In this document: piece after piece, positions 38,537 to 48,190 of the stretch | Layout of the letters: each line of letters begins with the position of its first letter | How positions within the stretch are numbered: the stretch's first letter is position 1 | NCBI GenBank assembly: GCA_017434525.1 | Contig: JAFRFD010000086.1 | Location: forward strand, 1 to 64,000 | Source of the DNA: Methanobrevibacter sp. | GTDB taxonomy: Archaea > Methanobacteriota > Methanobacteria > Methanobacteriales > Methanobacteriaceae | Length of the DNA stretch: 64,000 nucleotides | Direction of reading: 5' to 3' | The notes under the pieces: model-generated | What the model was told of the DNA's origin: nothing | What the model saw: only the letters and a program-made list of their open reading frames with translations | Databases searched by the model: none | Translations under genes and position numbers: made by a program

Positions 38537-38737
38537 ATGTTACAAATTTTAGTCGATGAGGATAAATGTATCGCATGTGGAAATTGTGAGGAGATTTGTC
38601 CGAAAGCCGCTAAAATTTGGAAAATTACAGATGTTGCACATATATTGGATTTAAGATATTGTCATGTTTGTACATTATGTGCAATGGAATGCCCTACAGA
38701 TTGTATTAAAATTATACGTCCTGGTGAAGAAGCATAA
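38537..38737 (+). CDS. 2[4Fe-4S] ferredoxin
   Basis: The 66-residue protein carries two cluster motifs: Cys11, 14, 17, 21 (CIACGNCEEICP) and Cys42, 45, 48, 52 (CHVCTLCAMECP), with an extra Cys56. It would shuttle electrons in the cytoplasm. AGGTGAT precedes the ATG. It is cotranscribed with the ModE-type regulator, which suggests service to a Mo- or W-enzyme, though that is inference. Confidence 0.92.
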   Translation: MLQILVDEDKCIACGNCEEICPKAAKIWKITDVAHILDLRYCHVCTLCAMECPTDCIKIIRPGEEA

Positions 38738-38776
38738 ATGCTTGAAACTAAAATCAATTTAAAGATAGGTTAGATT

Positions 38777-39355
38777 ATGACTAGAAGTTCAAATGTTTCA
38801 AGAAAAACATCCGAAACAGAAATTGATATAAAAATGAATCTAGATGGCAATGGAAATTATAATATTTCCACTGGTGTAAACTTTTTTAATCACATGTTGG
38901 AATCTTTCTCAAAGCATAGTATGATTGATTTGGACATTCAAGCTAGTGGTGACATTGAAATAGATGACCACCATACAATTGAAGATGTTGGAATATTACT
39001 TGGTGAAGCTTTCAGCGAAGCTATTGGCGATAAAAAAGGAATTAAAAGAATGGCACATGCCATTGTTCCTATGGATGAATCAGTAGCCACTGTAGCTATT
39101 GATATTGGCGGTCGCAGCTATTGTAATATGAATCTTGATTTCAATAATGAAAAGATTGGGGACATGACATCCGATATAGTGATTCACTTTTTTGAATCTT
39201 TTGCAGGCAGTGCTAAAATAAATATTTATGGTACTGTTGAGGGGGCAAATGATCATCACAAGGCTGAAGCTGTTTTTAAAGCGTTTGCTAAATCTTTAAA
39301 AGAAGCCGTTAAAATAGAACATGATCAAATTCCTTCTACAAAAGGAGTATTATAA
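38777..39355 (+). CDS. hisB: Imidazoleglycerol-phosphate dehydratase
   Basis: HisB dehydrates imidazoleglycerol phosphate in histidine synthesis. The 192-residue monofunctional enzyme has the Mn-binding His clusters [28 protein letters not shown] and the second-half copy [18 protein letters not shown]. Length is standard. It lies 39 bases after the ferredoxin gene and ends in a strong hairpin terminator. Confidence 0.96.
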   Translation: MTRSSNVSRKTSETEIDIKMNLDGNGNYNISTGVNFFNHMLESFSKHSMIDLDIQASGDIEIDDHHTIEDVGILLGEAFSEAIGDKKGIKRMAHAIVPMDESVATVAIDIGGRSYCNMNLDFNNEKIGDMTSDIVIHFFESFAGSAKINIYGTVEGANDHHKAEAVFKAFAKSLKEAVKIEHDQIPSTKGVL

Positions 39356-39381
39356 ACCTATAATACTTTTTCTTTTTTTTA
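39346..39381 (+). terminator. hisB terminator hairpin
   Basis: AGTATTATA (39346-39354) pairs perfectly with TATAATACT (39359-39367) over an AACC loop, then TTTTCTTTTTTTT. It overlaps the hisB stop codon. Confidence 0.75.
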
Positions 39382-39472
39382 AATTTTCATTAAATTGTCT
39401 ATATTCAAAAATAGTCTTTTTTCGATGGTTTGGTATTAAAAAATAAAAAAATAAAGTAGTAAATAATACTAC

Positions 39473-40300
39473 TTATTGTGGTTTTGAGATTAAGTCAGTT
39501 TTACAACCTGGGTTACCTTCTTTCATGTGAGGGGTTCTTAAAACTGTGTCGTTTGCTTTTTCGATTTCTCTTGCTTCTTGTGCTAATTTAGCAGCGCATG
39601 CAGCAATTTCGTGAGCAGCAGCTACTAATGGGATGAAGTTTTCGAAACCTTTAGTCATGAAACAACCTTTCATGTCTAAGTTAGCAACGGATCCTGCCAT
39701 TTCGTAAGCAGCAATAGCTTTTGCTTTTGCGTATGGGTTTGCAAATCCACCAGCTTCTGCAGCTTTTTCAGCAGTAATGATGAGTTTAGGTAATTCGATT
39801 TCACCTGCTTCTGCTTGTTCAATAACAGTGTCGATAGTTTTTTGAACTAATCTTAAAGCACCGGTTTCTGCGAGTACTTTTAAGATGTCGGAGTTGAAGA
39901 TAGCCATTTCAGTTGGGTCTAACCATTCTCTTTTTGCACCAATCATAGGGTCAGACATTACAATGATGTAACCTAATCCTTGTTCGTCCATTTCGTCTTT
40001 CTTACCTTTACCAGGTGCGTCACCAATGATAATAGCAGGAATGTCTTTTGCAGATAATAATTCTCTTGCTTTAGCTGGTCCAGGTGCTCCTGGGTTTGGG
40101 CTAATGAAAATTGCGAAATCAGGTTCGAAAGCGTCTATTTTAGGAACAACGTCTTCTACTTGTTCTGGGTTCATTTTTGCTCCAGATCCAAAGGTTCTTA
40201 CATCGATATTTGGTCTGTCTGCTCTTTCGTCTAACAATAGGTCAATTACTGGTGAAGTACCAATATTACCACTTTTAATAATAGCAATTTTAACTACCAT
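39473..40300 (-). CDS. mtd: F420-dependent methylenetetrahydromethanopterin dehydrogenase
   Basis: Mtd reversibly reduces methenyl-H4MPT to methylene-H4MPT with reduced F420, a core step of CO2 reduction to methane. The 275-residue protein begins VKIAIIKSGNIGTSPVIDLL and contains FAIFISPNPGAPGPAKAREL and the DAPGKGKKDEMDEQGLGYII segment, all diagnostic. GGAGATTT precedes the ATG. Codon choice is more uniform and GC-richer than in neighbours, as expected for a highly expressed gene. Confidence 0.98.
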   Translation of the reverse strand: MVVKIAIIKSGNIGTSPVIDLLLDERADRPNIDVRTFGSGAKMNPEQVEDVVPKIDAFEPDFAIFISPNPGAPGPAKARELLSAKDIPAIIIGDAPGKGKKDEMDEQGLGYIIVMSDPMIGAKREWLDPTEMAIFNSDILKVLAETGALRLVQKTIDTVIEQAEAGEIELPKLIITAEKAAEAGGFANPYAKAKAIAAYEMAGSVANLDMKGCFMTKGFENFIPLVAAAHEIAACAAKLAQEAREIEKANDTVLRTPHMKEGNPGCKTDLISKPQ

Positions 40301-40569
40301 AATTAAATCTCCTTTTTCGATAGTTATAACTTTAATTCAAAAACTATTTAAATTTTATTATTTATACTTTTTAATCATTGTATTAATTATTTTAATGAAT
40401 ATTATTCAATATTTTAATTAATTTAATAAAAATATATACAATTTAATAATTTTTTAAAAATTTATTGGGAAAAATAATGTTAGAAATGCCAAAATTTCAG
40501 AGAAAAAATACTGTCGAAAATATGTGGAGAGGTAATCATAATTGAAAAATTCTTAAAAATTAGAATGAG

Positions 40570-40641
40570 TGGTTCCGACGAGACTCGAACTCGTGATCCC
40601 CTCCTTGTAAGGGAGGTATCATACCACTAGACCACGGAACC
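40570..40641 (-). tRNA. tRNA-Val (anticodon TAC)
   Basis: On the minus strand GGTTCCG at the 5' end pairs with CGGAACC at the 3' end, followed by discriminator A. The anticodon arm is CCTCC-CTTACAA-GGAGG, giving anticodon TAC (codon GTA). The T arm is ACGAG-TTCGAGT-CTCGT. No CCA is encoded and there is no intron. The 269 bases between it and mtd hold no supported gene. Confidence 0.95.
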
Positions 40642-40761
40642 AACAAACATTATTATGAATTTACTATTATATATAGCTTTCTATTTTTGTAATTTTTGTT
40701 AAGAAAATTTTATTAGTAAAAAATATTATATTTATAAACATAAAAAATTTGAAGTGATAAA

Positions 40762-41685
40762 ATGGCATGGGACGATAAAGAAACTAAAATTTGGATGGAT
40801 GGAGAATTTGTTGAATGGAAAGATGCAAATATATCAGTACTTTCCCACGTTGTCCATTATGGTACTAGTGTTTTCGAAGGCATTCGTGCATATGAAAATA
40901 AAAATGGAGTAGCCGTATTTCGCCTAAAAGAACACGTACAACGTTTATTTGATTCTGCAAAAATTTATAAAATTGATATTCCTTTTACACAAGAAGAAAT
41001 TGAAGAAGCTATTTTAGAAACCCTTCGTGTCAATGACTTAGGAGCATGTTACATACGCCCAATTGTATTCAGAGGATATGGGGAATTAGGAGTAAATCCA
41101 TTAGGTTGCCCTGTCAATGTAGTAATTGCCGCTTGGGAATGGGGATCATATTTAGGAGAAGAAGGAATGGCAAACGGTGTAGACATTGGTGTTTCATCAT
41201 GGAGAAAACCAGCACCCGACACCTTCCCTGCACTTGCAAAATGTGGTGCAAATTACATGAACTCCCAATTAGCCAAACTCGAAGCAATCGACAATGGATT
41301 TGATGAAGCAATCATGCTTGATTACGAAGGACATGTTTCTGAAGGTAGTGGGGAAAACATTTTCCTCGTTGAAGGTGAAAAACTATTCACACCAGCAATG
41401 TCCTCATCTAACCTTAAAGGTATTACAAGAGATTCAATCATGACTATTGCTAGGGATTTAGGTCATGAAGTTGTTGAGGAAGTTATTTCAAGAGAAAGAT
41501 TATATTCTGCAAATGAAGTATTCTTCACTGGAACTGCAGCTGAAGTAACTCCAATTCGTTCAATTGACCACAGACAAATAGGAATTGGAAAAAGAGGACC
41601 AATCTCTGAAAAAATACAAACTGCTTTCTTTGATATCGTTGAAGCTAAAGTCGAAGATAAATACAACTGGTTAAGTTATATCTAA
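40762..41685 (+). CDS. ilvE: Branched-chain amino acid aminotransferase
   Basis: IlvE performs the last step of valine, isoleucine and leucine synthesis. The 307-residue class IV PLP enzyme has [21 protein letters not shown], the PLP-lysine region around [39 protein letters not shown] and [24 protein letters not shown] precedes the ATG. uppP follows after 12 bases, so the two are probably cotranscribed. Confidence 0.96.
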   Translation: MAWDDKETKIWMDGEFVEWKDANISVLSHVVHYGTSVFEGIRAYENKNGVAVFRLKEHVQRLFDSAKIYKIDIPFTQEEIEEAILETLRVNDLGACYIRPIVFRGYGELGVNPLGCPVNVVIAAWEWGSYLGEEGMANGVDIGVSSWRKPAPDTFPALAKCGANYMNSQLAKLEAIDNGFDEAIMLDYEGHVSEGSGENIFLVEGEKLFTPAMSSSNLKGITRDSIMTIARDLGHEVVEEVISRERLYSANEVFFTGTAAEVTPIRSIDHRQIGIGKRGPISEKIQTAFFDIVEAKVEDKYNWLSYI

Positions 41686-41697
41686 GCGGTGTAATTT

Positions 41698-42531
41698 ATG
41701 GATATACTTCAAGGAATTATAATTGGTATTGTTCAGGGGTTAACTGAATTTTTACCGGTTAGTAGTTCAGCACATTTAGTCTTTATCCAAAATATATTGG
41801 GTGTTGAAAGCTCTCTCGCTTTCGATACTTTTCTTCATTTAGGATCTTTGCTCGCTGTTTTATGGTTCTTCAGAGGGGACATTATTAAAATGCTTAGGTC
41901 ATGGTGGTTAAGCATTGGTGACATTCTTCAGGGAAGATTCAGGCAAGGATTAATTGATGACCCTTACAAAAGACTCGCTTGGTATGTTATTTTAGCTACT
42001 ATTCCTGTTGGTATTGTTGGAATATTGTTTAATGATGCTGTAGAATCATTGTTTGCCGGTGCTTTATATGTTCCTGCATTCTTTTTGTTTGTAACAGGTA
42101 CAATTCTTTATTTATCTCAAAGAATGGCAAGTGATGAAATCAATCTAAAAAATATTGGTCCTAAAGAATCATTATTTATGGGTCTAGGTCAAGCATGTGC
42201 AATTCTACCTGGTCTTTCACGTTCAGGTACAACAATTGCTGCAGGTCTTGTAATGGGTCTTGATAAGGAATTTGCTGCTAAATTTAGTTTTATATTATCC
42301 ATTCCAGCTATTTTGGGAGCATTTCTATTGCAAATTAAAGATATTGGTGGTGCACTTGATGTGAATTTTATACCAATTATATTAGGTTTCATTGCAGCAT
42401 TTATTGCAGCATATGCCGCCATCAAATGGATGCTTGAATTAATTCAAAAAAGAAGTTTGGACATTTTTGCTTACTACTGTTGGATAGTTGGTATAATAGT
42501 ATTTATGGGTTCAATTGCCCATATATTCTAA
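41698..42531 (+). CDS. uppP: Undecaprenyl-diphosphatase (BacA/UppP type)
   Basis: This membrane enzyme removes a phosphate from undecaprenyl diphosphate, regenerating the lipid carrier for wall and glycan synthesis. The 277-residue protein has the two conserved active-site blocks GLTEFLPVSSSAHLVF and LPGLSRSGTTIAAGL and about eight membrane segments. Methanobacteriales use polyprenyl carriers for pseudomurein, which fits. GGTGTAAT precedes the ATG. It ends in a hairpin shared with convergent cobT. Confidence 0.95.
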   Translation: MDILQGIIIGIVQGLTEFLPVSSSAHLVFIQNILGVESSLAFDTFLHLGSLLAVLWFFRGDIIKMLRSWWLSIGDILQGRFRQGLIDDPYKRLAWYVILATIPVGIVGILFNDAVESLFAGALYVPAFFLFVTGTILYLSQRMASDEINLKNIGPKESLFMGLGQACAILPGLSRSGTTIAAGLVMGLDKEFAAKFSFILSIPAILGAFLLQIKDIGGALDVNFIPIILGFIAAFIAAYAAIKWMLELIQKRSLDIFAYYCWIVGIIVFMGSIAHIF

Positions 42532-42543
42532 AAAATAAGATTA

Positions 42544-42562
42544 TAGAGATTTAAAATCTCTA
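42544..42562. terminator. Bidirectional hairpin between uppP and cobT
   Basis: TAGAGATT (42544-42551) pairs perfectly with AATCTCTA (42555-42562) over a TAA loop. It overlaps the cobT stop codon and lies 12 bases after uppP, so it can mark the 3' ends of both convergent messages. Confidence 0.55.
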
Positions 42563-43627
42563 TTTACATACTTTTTCTATTTTTTTTCTAAGTTTTTCTA
42601 CAGAATTTCCTAAAACAAGTGCGGTATACATCGCCCCTCCGGCTCCGGCTCCTTCCTTAACAAATCCTTTCAAGTAATTTTTCAAACCGCCGTGTTCTGA
42701 TTCTTCAAATCTAGGGTCCACTACATTCACGGTGATTCCGTCATCAATTTGTTTTAATATTCCGAATAAATCTGCGGTTTCATCTCCCGCTACAAATACG
42801 GTAGTTGCTAAATTTATCCTTGAAAAATCAAAGTTAGGCTGTATTGATTTTATAATTGCACAAGCGGCCGCCATTTGAGTTCCACCTGCTAGGATAATTG
42901 GAATATCTGAACCTAAAACTATTCCTGCGATTGCAGGCAGTGTTGGGTCACCTACTGCGCCAATTGCCTGTATAGCATCTATATTATCTTTTTTAGGGTC
43001 AAGTCCTGCATTTTTGAGTCCTTCGTCTACAACTTTTGTTTTCATATCATGGGGGTTATGCGGCATGCTTCCGCTAACTTTTTCATTTGCATCATAACCT
43101 AAAGCCCTTAACACTCCCAAAGCGGTTGTGGTTCCTGCAGCTATGCTTTCACCTATGATGAGCATTTCATGTCTTCTGGACAGTTCAGCACCTAAATCTT
43201 TCGCGTTTTCAAATATTTCTAATGGGTTTAAAACTCCTTTTCCAGTTCTTATGTCTCTTCCATATTCTTTTCCAAAGCTGACATACTCAACATCAGGCTT
43301 AATTTTGGAACCTGCATCAACAATAACAAATGGGATATTTGCAAGCTGGAGTGCTGCTTTTGTAAGTCTTGCAGGTGTTGGTGCCGCTTCATCGCCCACC
43401 ACAGTTTCAGCTGGAGCATCGCAGCATCTCACTTCACCCAAAACCATAAATTCAACATCGGAAGCTGGAGTAAATTCGGTAAGGTCTGCTGATGGACCTG
43501 CTCCTGAAATTCCCTCAATCAATGAGGTTTCAGTTGTTCCGATTGTGAGTAAAAATACAGGATCATCACATTCTTGCAATTTTTTAGTCAGTTCTTCTGA
43601 CCCATATGTTGTAATTCCATCAATCAT
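42560..43627 (-). CDS. cobT: Nicotinate-nucleotide phosphoribosyltransferase, archaeal CobT family
   Basis: CobT activates the lower-ligand base for cobamide assembly. The 355-residue protein matches the archaeal CobT branch: LTIGTTETSLIEGISGAGPS at the start, IIGESIAAGTTTALGVLRAL and the glycine-rich VGDPTLPAIAGIVLG and ILAGGTQMAAACAII blocks. I use the ATG at 43627 with AGGTGA properly spaced; a GTG three codons upstream is part of that site. It overlaps the upstream hypothetical gene by 8 bases, so the two are coupled. Confidence 0.9.
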   Translation of the reverse strand: MIDGITTYGSEELTKKLQECDDPVFLLTIGTTETSLIEGISGAGPSADLTEFTPASDVEFMVLGEVRCCDAPAETVVGDEAAPTPARLTKAALQLANIPFVIVDAGSKIKPDVEYVSFGKEYGRDIRTGKGVLNPLEIFENAKDLGAELSRRHEMLIIGESIAAGTTTALGVLRALGYDANEKVSGSMPHNPHDMKTKVVDEGLKNAGLDPKKDNIDAIQAIGAVGDPTLPAIAGIVLGSDIPIILAGGTQMAAACAIIKSIQPNFDFSRINLATTVFVAGDETADLFGILKQIDDGITVNVVDPRFEESEHGGLKNYLKGFVKEGAGAGGAMYTALVLGNSVEKLRKKIEKVCK

Positions 43628-44123
43628 CTTTTTCACCTTGCTTTTTCAACAAATCTATGATAATCTTATTCTGATTAATAATCTTTTTATTTTGAAGCAT
43701 GATTTTTTTAAGCATTTCAATTTCTGGCAGTTCATCGTCCCTATAGAATTTTTGACCGTCCCTTGCCCTTGGAGGAATTTTTATTTGGTCTTTTGGAGGA
43801 AGTGATGTTTTTTCATCTGACCTTGGAGGTATGACTCCTTTAGAAGCACTGTCCTCATTTGAAATGAAGTCTACATATCTGTGTGTTACTTTATTTTTTG
43901 ACCTTTCATCAAGTAATTCCATCAATCTGTCATCCACTTCTTTAACACCATGAAGCTGTTCCTGTTCTACTTCGTGAAGTAATCTTTTTTGAATGTTATA
44001 AGCATTATAAATTGGAATTCCACGAGTTTCACATTCGTTTTTAAACATATCACTGATGTTAATATCTCCGGTTAATTTTTTAACTCTTTTTTGCTCTGGA
44101 GTATTCGCACTATAAAATCCCAT
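43620..44123 (-). CDS. Conserved-looking hypothetical protein upstream of cobT
   Basis: The 167-residue soluble protein is rich in Lys, Glu and Asp. It has a helical N-terminal part (about 1-85), a Pro-rich middle (VIPPRSDEKTSLPPKDQIKI) and a basic helical end with Asn/Ile/Lys repeats (MLQNKKIINQNKIIIDLLKK). No catalytic motif is visible and I do not recognise the family. It overlaps cobT by 8 bases and is probably cotranscribed; a role in cobamide synthesis is not shown. Confidence 0.6.
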   Translation of the reverse strand: MGFYSANTPEQKRVKKLTGDINISDMFKNECETRGIPIYNAYNIQKRLLHEVEQEQLHGVKEVDDRLMELLDERSKNKVTHRYVDFISNEDSASKGVIPPRSDEKTSLPPKDQIKIPPRARDGQKFYRDDELPEIEMLKKIMLQNKKIINQNKIIIDLLKKQGEKDD

Positions 44124-44212
44124 AATTTCACTTATGTTTTTTAAATTTAAAAAATATTTTTATATGTATAACTTACTAAATAATAATTAATTAATTTTTT
44201 TAGTTGATTATT

Positions 44213-45802
44213 TTGATAAGTTTAGGAATTGAAGGAACTGCAGAAAAAACAGGCGTAGGCATTGTTGATAGTGATGGAAATATATTGGCCATTGCAGGAA
44301 AACAATTGTTTCCCGAAGAGGGTGGCATTCATCCTAGAATTGCAGCTGAACATCATGCAGAATGGATTCCTAAATTAATTCCCGAAGCTATTAATCAAGC
44401 AGGAATTTCATATGATGATGTTGATTTAATTTCATTTTCTCAGGGTCCAGGGTTAGGCCCCGCTTTAAGAATCGTTGCGACTTCAGCAAGAACTCTTGCA
44501 TTATCCTTAAAAAAGCCAATCATTGGTGTCAATCATTGCATTGGACATGTTGAAGTTGGAAAGCTTGACACTGGTGCAGTCAATCCAGTTGCTCTTTATG
44601 TGAGTGGGGGCAACAGCCAAGTCATTGCTTATGAAAGCGGAAGGTATAGAATTTTTGGAGAAACCTTGGATATAGCTATTGGAAATTGTCTTGATCACTT
44701 TGGCCGTGAAACCGGTTTAGGTCATCCTGGAGGTCCAGTAATAGAAAAATTAGCTAAGCAAGGTTCTTATATTGATTTGCCATATGTTGTCAAGGGTATG
44801 GACTTTTCTTTTTCAGGATTATTATCTGCGGCATTAAGAGAAGCCGAAAAAGGAACTCCGATGGAAGATATTTGTTTTTCACTTCAGGAAACCGCATTTT
44901 CAATGTTAGTTGAAGTGACTGAAAGAGCACTGTCACACACTCAAAAAGATGAAGTGATGCTTTGTGGTGGAGTATCTGCCAATTCTCGCTTACGTGAAAT
45001 GCTTAAAACAATGTCAGAAGAGCATGGCGCTAATTTTTACATGCCTGAAATGAAGCTCTGTGGAGACAACGGGGTAATGATTGCATGGTTAGGGCTGTTG
45101 ATGTGTAATGAGTTCGGTCCAATGGATTTAAAAGATACGGGAATAATTCAAAAATTCAGAACAGATGAAGTGGATATTCCCTGGATAGAAAACTCTAAAA
45201 GCTATTTAAAGCTAAGCGAAGATTTAATAGCAAAAGGTGCAGAATCCAATATTGTCAAATCAAACTATTTGGGGGAGCCGGCAGTCTTAAAGGATAGAAT
45301 TGCTAAAGGATATAGGATTGCTGAAATCGATGATAAAATTAGAAAATCCAGATGCAAACTTGAAGCCAAACTTTTATCCGATGCAAAAAGAGCGGGTGTT
45401 GTTACTCCAGTTTTGTATGATGTTAATTTAGAAAACAAGTCAATATTGATGGAAGAAATTGAGGGGGTCATGCTAAAAGACATCATTGATGAGGATTTAG
45501 CATTTAAAATAGGAGTTGAAATCTCCAAACTTCACTCAGAGGGCATTATTCACGGTGACATTACCTCTTCAAATATAATGCTTAGGGATGGTCAATTGGT
45601 TTTCATAGATTTCGGTCTTGGAAGGTATTCTCAACTGGATGAGGATAAGGCGGTTGATTTGCTAGTTTTAAAAAAATCATTGCAAAGTATTGACTATAAT
45701 CTTGCGGTCAGGTACTTTGATTGTATTTTGAAAGGTTATAATAATAAGAAGGTCTCCGACCATATTGATGACATCGAATCCCGTGGAAGATATACTCACT
45801 AA
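44213..45802 (+). CDS. Kae1-Bud32 fusion: tRNA threonylcarbamoyladenosine synthase with kinase domain
   Basis: The 529-residue protein fuses Kae1 (residues 1-325; SLGIEGTAEKTGVGIV, metal-binding HCIGHVEVGK, YVSGGNSQVIAYESGRY) to the Bud32 small kinase (about 340-529; GIIHGDITSSNIML with the catalytic Asp and VFIDFGLGRYS). Together they form the heart of the KEOPS complex that makes t6A37 on ANN-decoding tRNAs. No ATG is available; TTG at 44213 gives the expected start (M-Ile-Ser-Leu-Gly-Ile-Glu-Gly), and a TTG at 44204 is possible. Fusion is known in several archaea. Confidence 0.96.
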   Translation: MISLGIEGTAEKTGVGIVDSDGNILAIAGKQLFPEEGGIHPRIAAEHHAEWIPKLIPEAINQAGISYDDVDLISFSQGPGLGPALRIVATSARTLALSLKKPIIGVNHCIGHVEVGKLDTGAVNPVALYVSGGNSQVIAYESGRYRIFGETLDIAIGNCLDHFGRETGLGHPGGPVIEKLAKQGSYIDLPYVVKGMDFSFSGLLSAALREAEKGTPMEDICFSLQETAFSMLVEVTERALSHTQKDEVMLCGGVSANSRLREMLKTMSEEHGANFYMPEMKLCGDNGVMIAWLGLLMCNEFGPMDLKDTGIIQKFRTDEVDIPWIENSKSYLKLSEDLIAKGAESNIVKSNYLGEPAVLKDRIAKGYRIAEIDDKIRKSRCKLEAKLLSDAKRAGVVTPVLYDVNLENKSILMEEIEGVMLKDIIDEDLAFKIGVEISKLHSEGIIHGDITSSNIMLRDGQLVFIDFGLGRYSQLDEDKAVDLLVLKKSLQSIDYNLAVRYFDCILKGYNNKKVSDHIDDIESRGRYTH

Positions 45803-45846
45803 TTTTTTGGTTAACTATAATAAAAATATAATTCATATTTAAAAAT

Positions 45847-46398
45847 ATGATAACATTTATAACTGGTAACGAACATAAAGTTAAAGAAGCAGAGAATATT
45901 TTCAAAGATTATGACATTAACTTAAAGCATATTGATTTAGGTTACACAGAACCTCAGGGGACTCTTGAGGAAGTGGCCATATCAGGCGCAAAATATGCTT
46001 GTCATGAACTTGACTGTCCTGTGATTGTTGAAGATGCTGGTTTATTCATTAAAGCTTTAAATTGGTTTCCGGGAACATATTCACATTATGTTCAAGATAC
46101 TATTGGGAATCAAGGAATTTTAAAGTTATTAGCAGATTCTGATGACCGTTATGCCGAATTCAGGTCAGTTATTGGGTACTGTGCCCCCAATTCTGAGCCC
46201 AAGATCTTTTTAGGCAAGGTATCAGGTGAAATCGCAGTTGAAGAGAAAGGAGATTTAGGATTTGCCTTTGATCCGATTTTTTATGTTCCTAGTGAAGGTA
46301 AGACATTCGGAGAACTTACAACTGATGAAAAAAACCAATTTTCACATAGAAAAAATTCTTTAGAAAAGTTTATTAAATGGTATTCTAGTCAAGAATAG
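45847..46398 (+). CDS. rdgB: XTP/dITP diphosphatase (Ham1/RdgB family)
   Basis: This house-cleaning enzyme hydrolyses XTP, ITP and dITP to monophosphates. The 183-residue protein starts [16 protein letters not shown], has [19 protein letters not shown], and the [19 protein letters not shown] and [10 protein letters not shown] blocks. It lies 44 bases after kae1-bud32, and rps15 follows. Function assignment is secure from motifs. Confidence 0.95.
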   Translation: MITFITGNEHKVKEAENIFKDYDINLKHIDLGYTEPQGTLEEVAISGAKYACHELDCPVIVEDAGLFIKALNWFPGTYSHYVQDTIGNQGILKLLADSDDRYAEFRSVIGYCAPNSEPKIFLGKVSGEIAVEEKGDLGFAFDPIFYVPSEGKTFGELTTDEKNQFSHRKNSLEKFIKWYSSQE

Positions 46399-46466
46399 CA
46401 TTATTTTTCTAATAACTGCTTAATTGGGCTTATTTAAGATTTAAAAAATTTAAAGAGGTTTATATT

Positions 46467-46865
46467 ATGGCAAGACCAGAATGGGTAACTTATAGTGATG
46501 AAGAAATTGAAGAAATGATTTTAAAATTTAACAGAGAAGGTAAAAGTACTTCCGAAATTGGTATTATATTAAGAGACCAATATGGAATTCCTTCAGTTAA
46601 AGATGTAACTGGTGAAAGAATTACTGAAATTTTAAGAAGAAACGGTCAAGCTGGAGACTACCCAGAAGACTTAATGAATTTAATTAGAAGAGCAGTAAAC
46701 ATCAGAGATCACTTAGAAGAAAACCCTAAAGACTTACACTCAAAAAGAGGTTTAACTATTATTGAATCTAGAATCAGAAGATTAGCTTCTTACTATGTAA
46801 GTGAAGGTAAATTACCAGAAGGATGGAGATATAATCCAAGAGAAGCAGCACTCCTTGTTAAATAG
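46467..46865 (+). CDS. Small ribosomal subunit protein S15
   Basis: The 132-residue archaeal uS15 has the archaeal/eukaryotic N-terminal extension ([20 protein letters not shown]), then [20 protein letters not shown] and the core block [19 protein letters not shown] that binds 16S rRNA. Codon use is strongly biased as in highly expressed genes. GAGGTTTATATT precedes the ATG. The GAN/RecJ gene begins inside its last codons, a linkage that is common in archaea. Confidence 0.97.
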   Translation: MARPEWVTYSDEEIEEMILKFNREGKSTSEIGIILRDQYGIPSVKDVTGERITEILRRNGQAGDYPEDLMNLIRRAVNIRDHLEENPKDLHSKRGLTIIESRIRRLASYYVSEGKLPEGWRYNPREAALLVK

Positions 46866-48189
46866 AGCTAGTGAAGCTTGTAATATGCTCAAAGAGCATA
46901 TTGAAAATGATACTGTTATAAGATTAATTTCTCATAACGATGCTGATGGAATTTCAGCGGCGGCAGTTATAGCGAATGCTTTGGCTGAAGAGAATGTTCA
47001 ATTCCATGCTACCCTTATTCCACGTCTTAAGGAGGATATTGTAAATCAATTAAGAAGTGAAAAAAATGATTTATTCATATTTTCCGATATGGGCAGTCCA
47101 TTTATTAAGGAATTTAACACTTACAAGCATGATGTTATAGTCGCTGACCACCATCAAGTAAACGATACTGAAGCTGATAGCAATGTTGTCCATGTAAATC
47201 CCCATTTATTTGGAGTAGATGGAAGTAAAGATTTATGTGGTGCGGGATCAGCTTATTTAACTATTCGTGATTTGGACAAAAAACATTTGGCGTATTATGC
47301 TTTAGTTGGTGCATTTGGTGATATGCAAGGTCAGGATGGTTTTACAGGTGTAAACAAATTGATTCTTGATGATGCATTAGAAAGTGGTAATTTAGAAATT
47401 CATGAAGGTTTAAAGATTGTTTCCAAATCAACAGAACCAATTTTTAAATCTCTCGCTTATACTTTTTCACCACCTCTTCCAGGAATTAGTGGAGATTTTG
47501 ATGGTGCTCGTGAGTTTTTAGAGCGTATGAACTTATCTTATGGGATAAAATTCACTGATCTTGAGGATGAAGAAAAAGACTTGTTAAAGGATGCTCTGAT
47601 TAACATTAATCCCGATATCTTTGGGGATTGCTATACTGTTGTAAAGGAATCTCCAATGTTACGTGATTTGGAGGAATATTCGTATATTCTCGATGCATGT
47701 GGAAAAAATAAAAAACAGGGGTTAGGTTTAAGCATTGCTTTAGGTGAAAAAGACCAAGCTCTTGACGCTGCTTTAAGATTGCAACGCCAATACCGTGATC
47801 AAATTGTTAAAGGCCTTGAATGGATTAAAAGGGAAGGTGCTCAACAATTGAATTCAATACAATACTTATATAGTGAAGATAAGGTTTTAAAATCAGTAAT
47901 GGGAACTATTGCAAGTATTGGATTATCAGTTGAGTTATTGGATAATTCCAAACCTGTACTTGGACTTTCAAGACTCCACAAGGATATTAAGATTTCCGGT
48001 AGAACCACTAGAGATATGGTTGCAAAAGGCGTTAATCTAGGTAAAGCACTGCAGGATTCATCCAACAATTTTGGAGGTACTGGTGGCGGTCACGATATTG
48101 CGGCCGGTGCAATGATACCGTATGACAGTAAGGATAATTTCTTACACTTAGTTGATGAAATGGTTGAATACCAATTAAATAGTGATTAA
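46855..48189 (+). CDS. DHH-family RecJ-like nuclease (GAN, GINS-associated)
   Basis: The protein of about 444 residues has the DHH motifs: [37 protein letters not shown], and the C-terminal DHHA1 block [18 protein letters not shown]. It matches the archaeal RecJ-like exonuclease that binds GINS at replication forks and trims 5' ends. The start is uncertain: TTG at 46855 gives (M)[13 protein letters not shown] and overlaps rps15 by 11 bases; ATG at 46885 is an alternative. AcnX begins 2 bases after its stop. Confidence 0.88.
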   Translation: MLNRASEACNMLKEHIENDTVIRLISHNDADGISAAAVIANALAEENVQFHATLIPRLKEDIVNQLRSEKNDLFIFSDMGSPFIKEFNTYKHDVIVADHHQVNDTEADSNVVHVNPHLFGVDGSKDLCGAGSAYLTIRDLDKKHLAYYALVGAFGDMQGQDGFTGVNKLILDDALESGNLEIHEGLKIVSKSTEPIFKSLAYTFSPPLPGISGDFDGAREFLERMNLSYGIKFTDLEDEEKDLLKDALININPDIFGDCYTVVKESPMLRDLEEYSYILDACGKNKKQGLGLSIALGEKDQALDAALRLQRQYRDQIVKGLEWIKREGAQQLNSIQYLYSEDKVLKSVMGTIASIGLSVELLDNSKPVLGLSRLHKDIKISGRTTRDMVAKGVNLGKALQDSSNNFGGTGGGHDIAAGAMIPYDSKDNFLHLVDEMVEYQLNSD

Positions 48190-48190
48190 T

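Noticed and set aside
40477-40545. 22-codon frame MLEMPKFQRKNTVENMWRGN upstream of tRNA-Val
   Set aside because: Too short to support, weak GGGA upstream only, and no known family; kept as a note rather than a gene.
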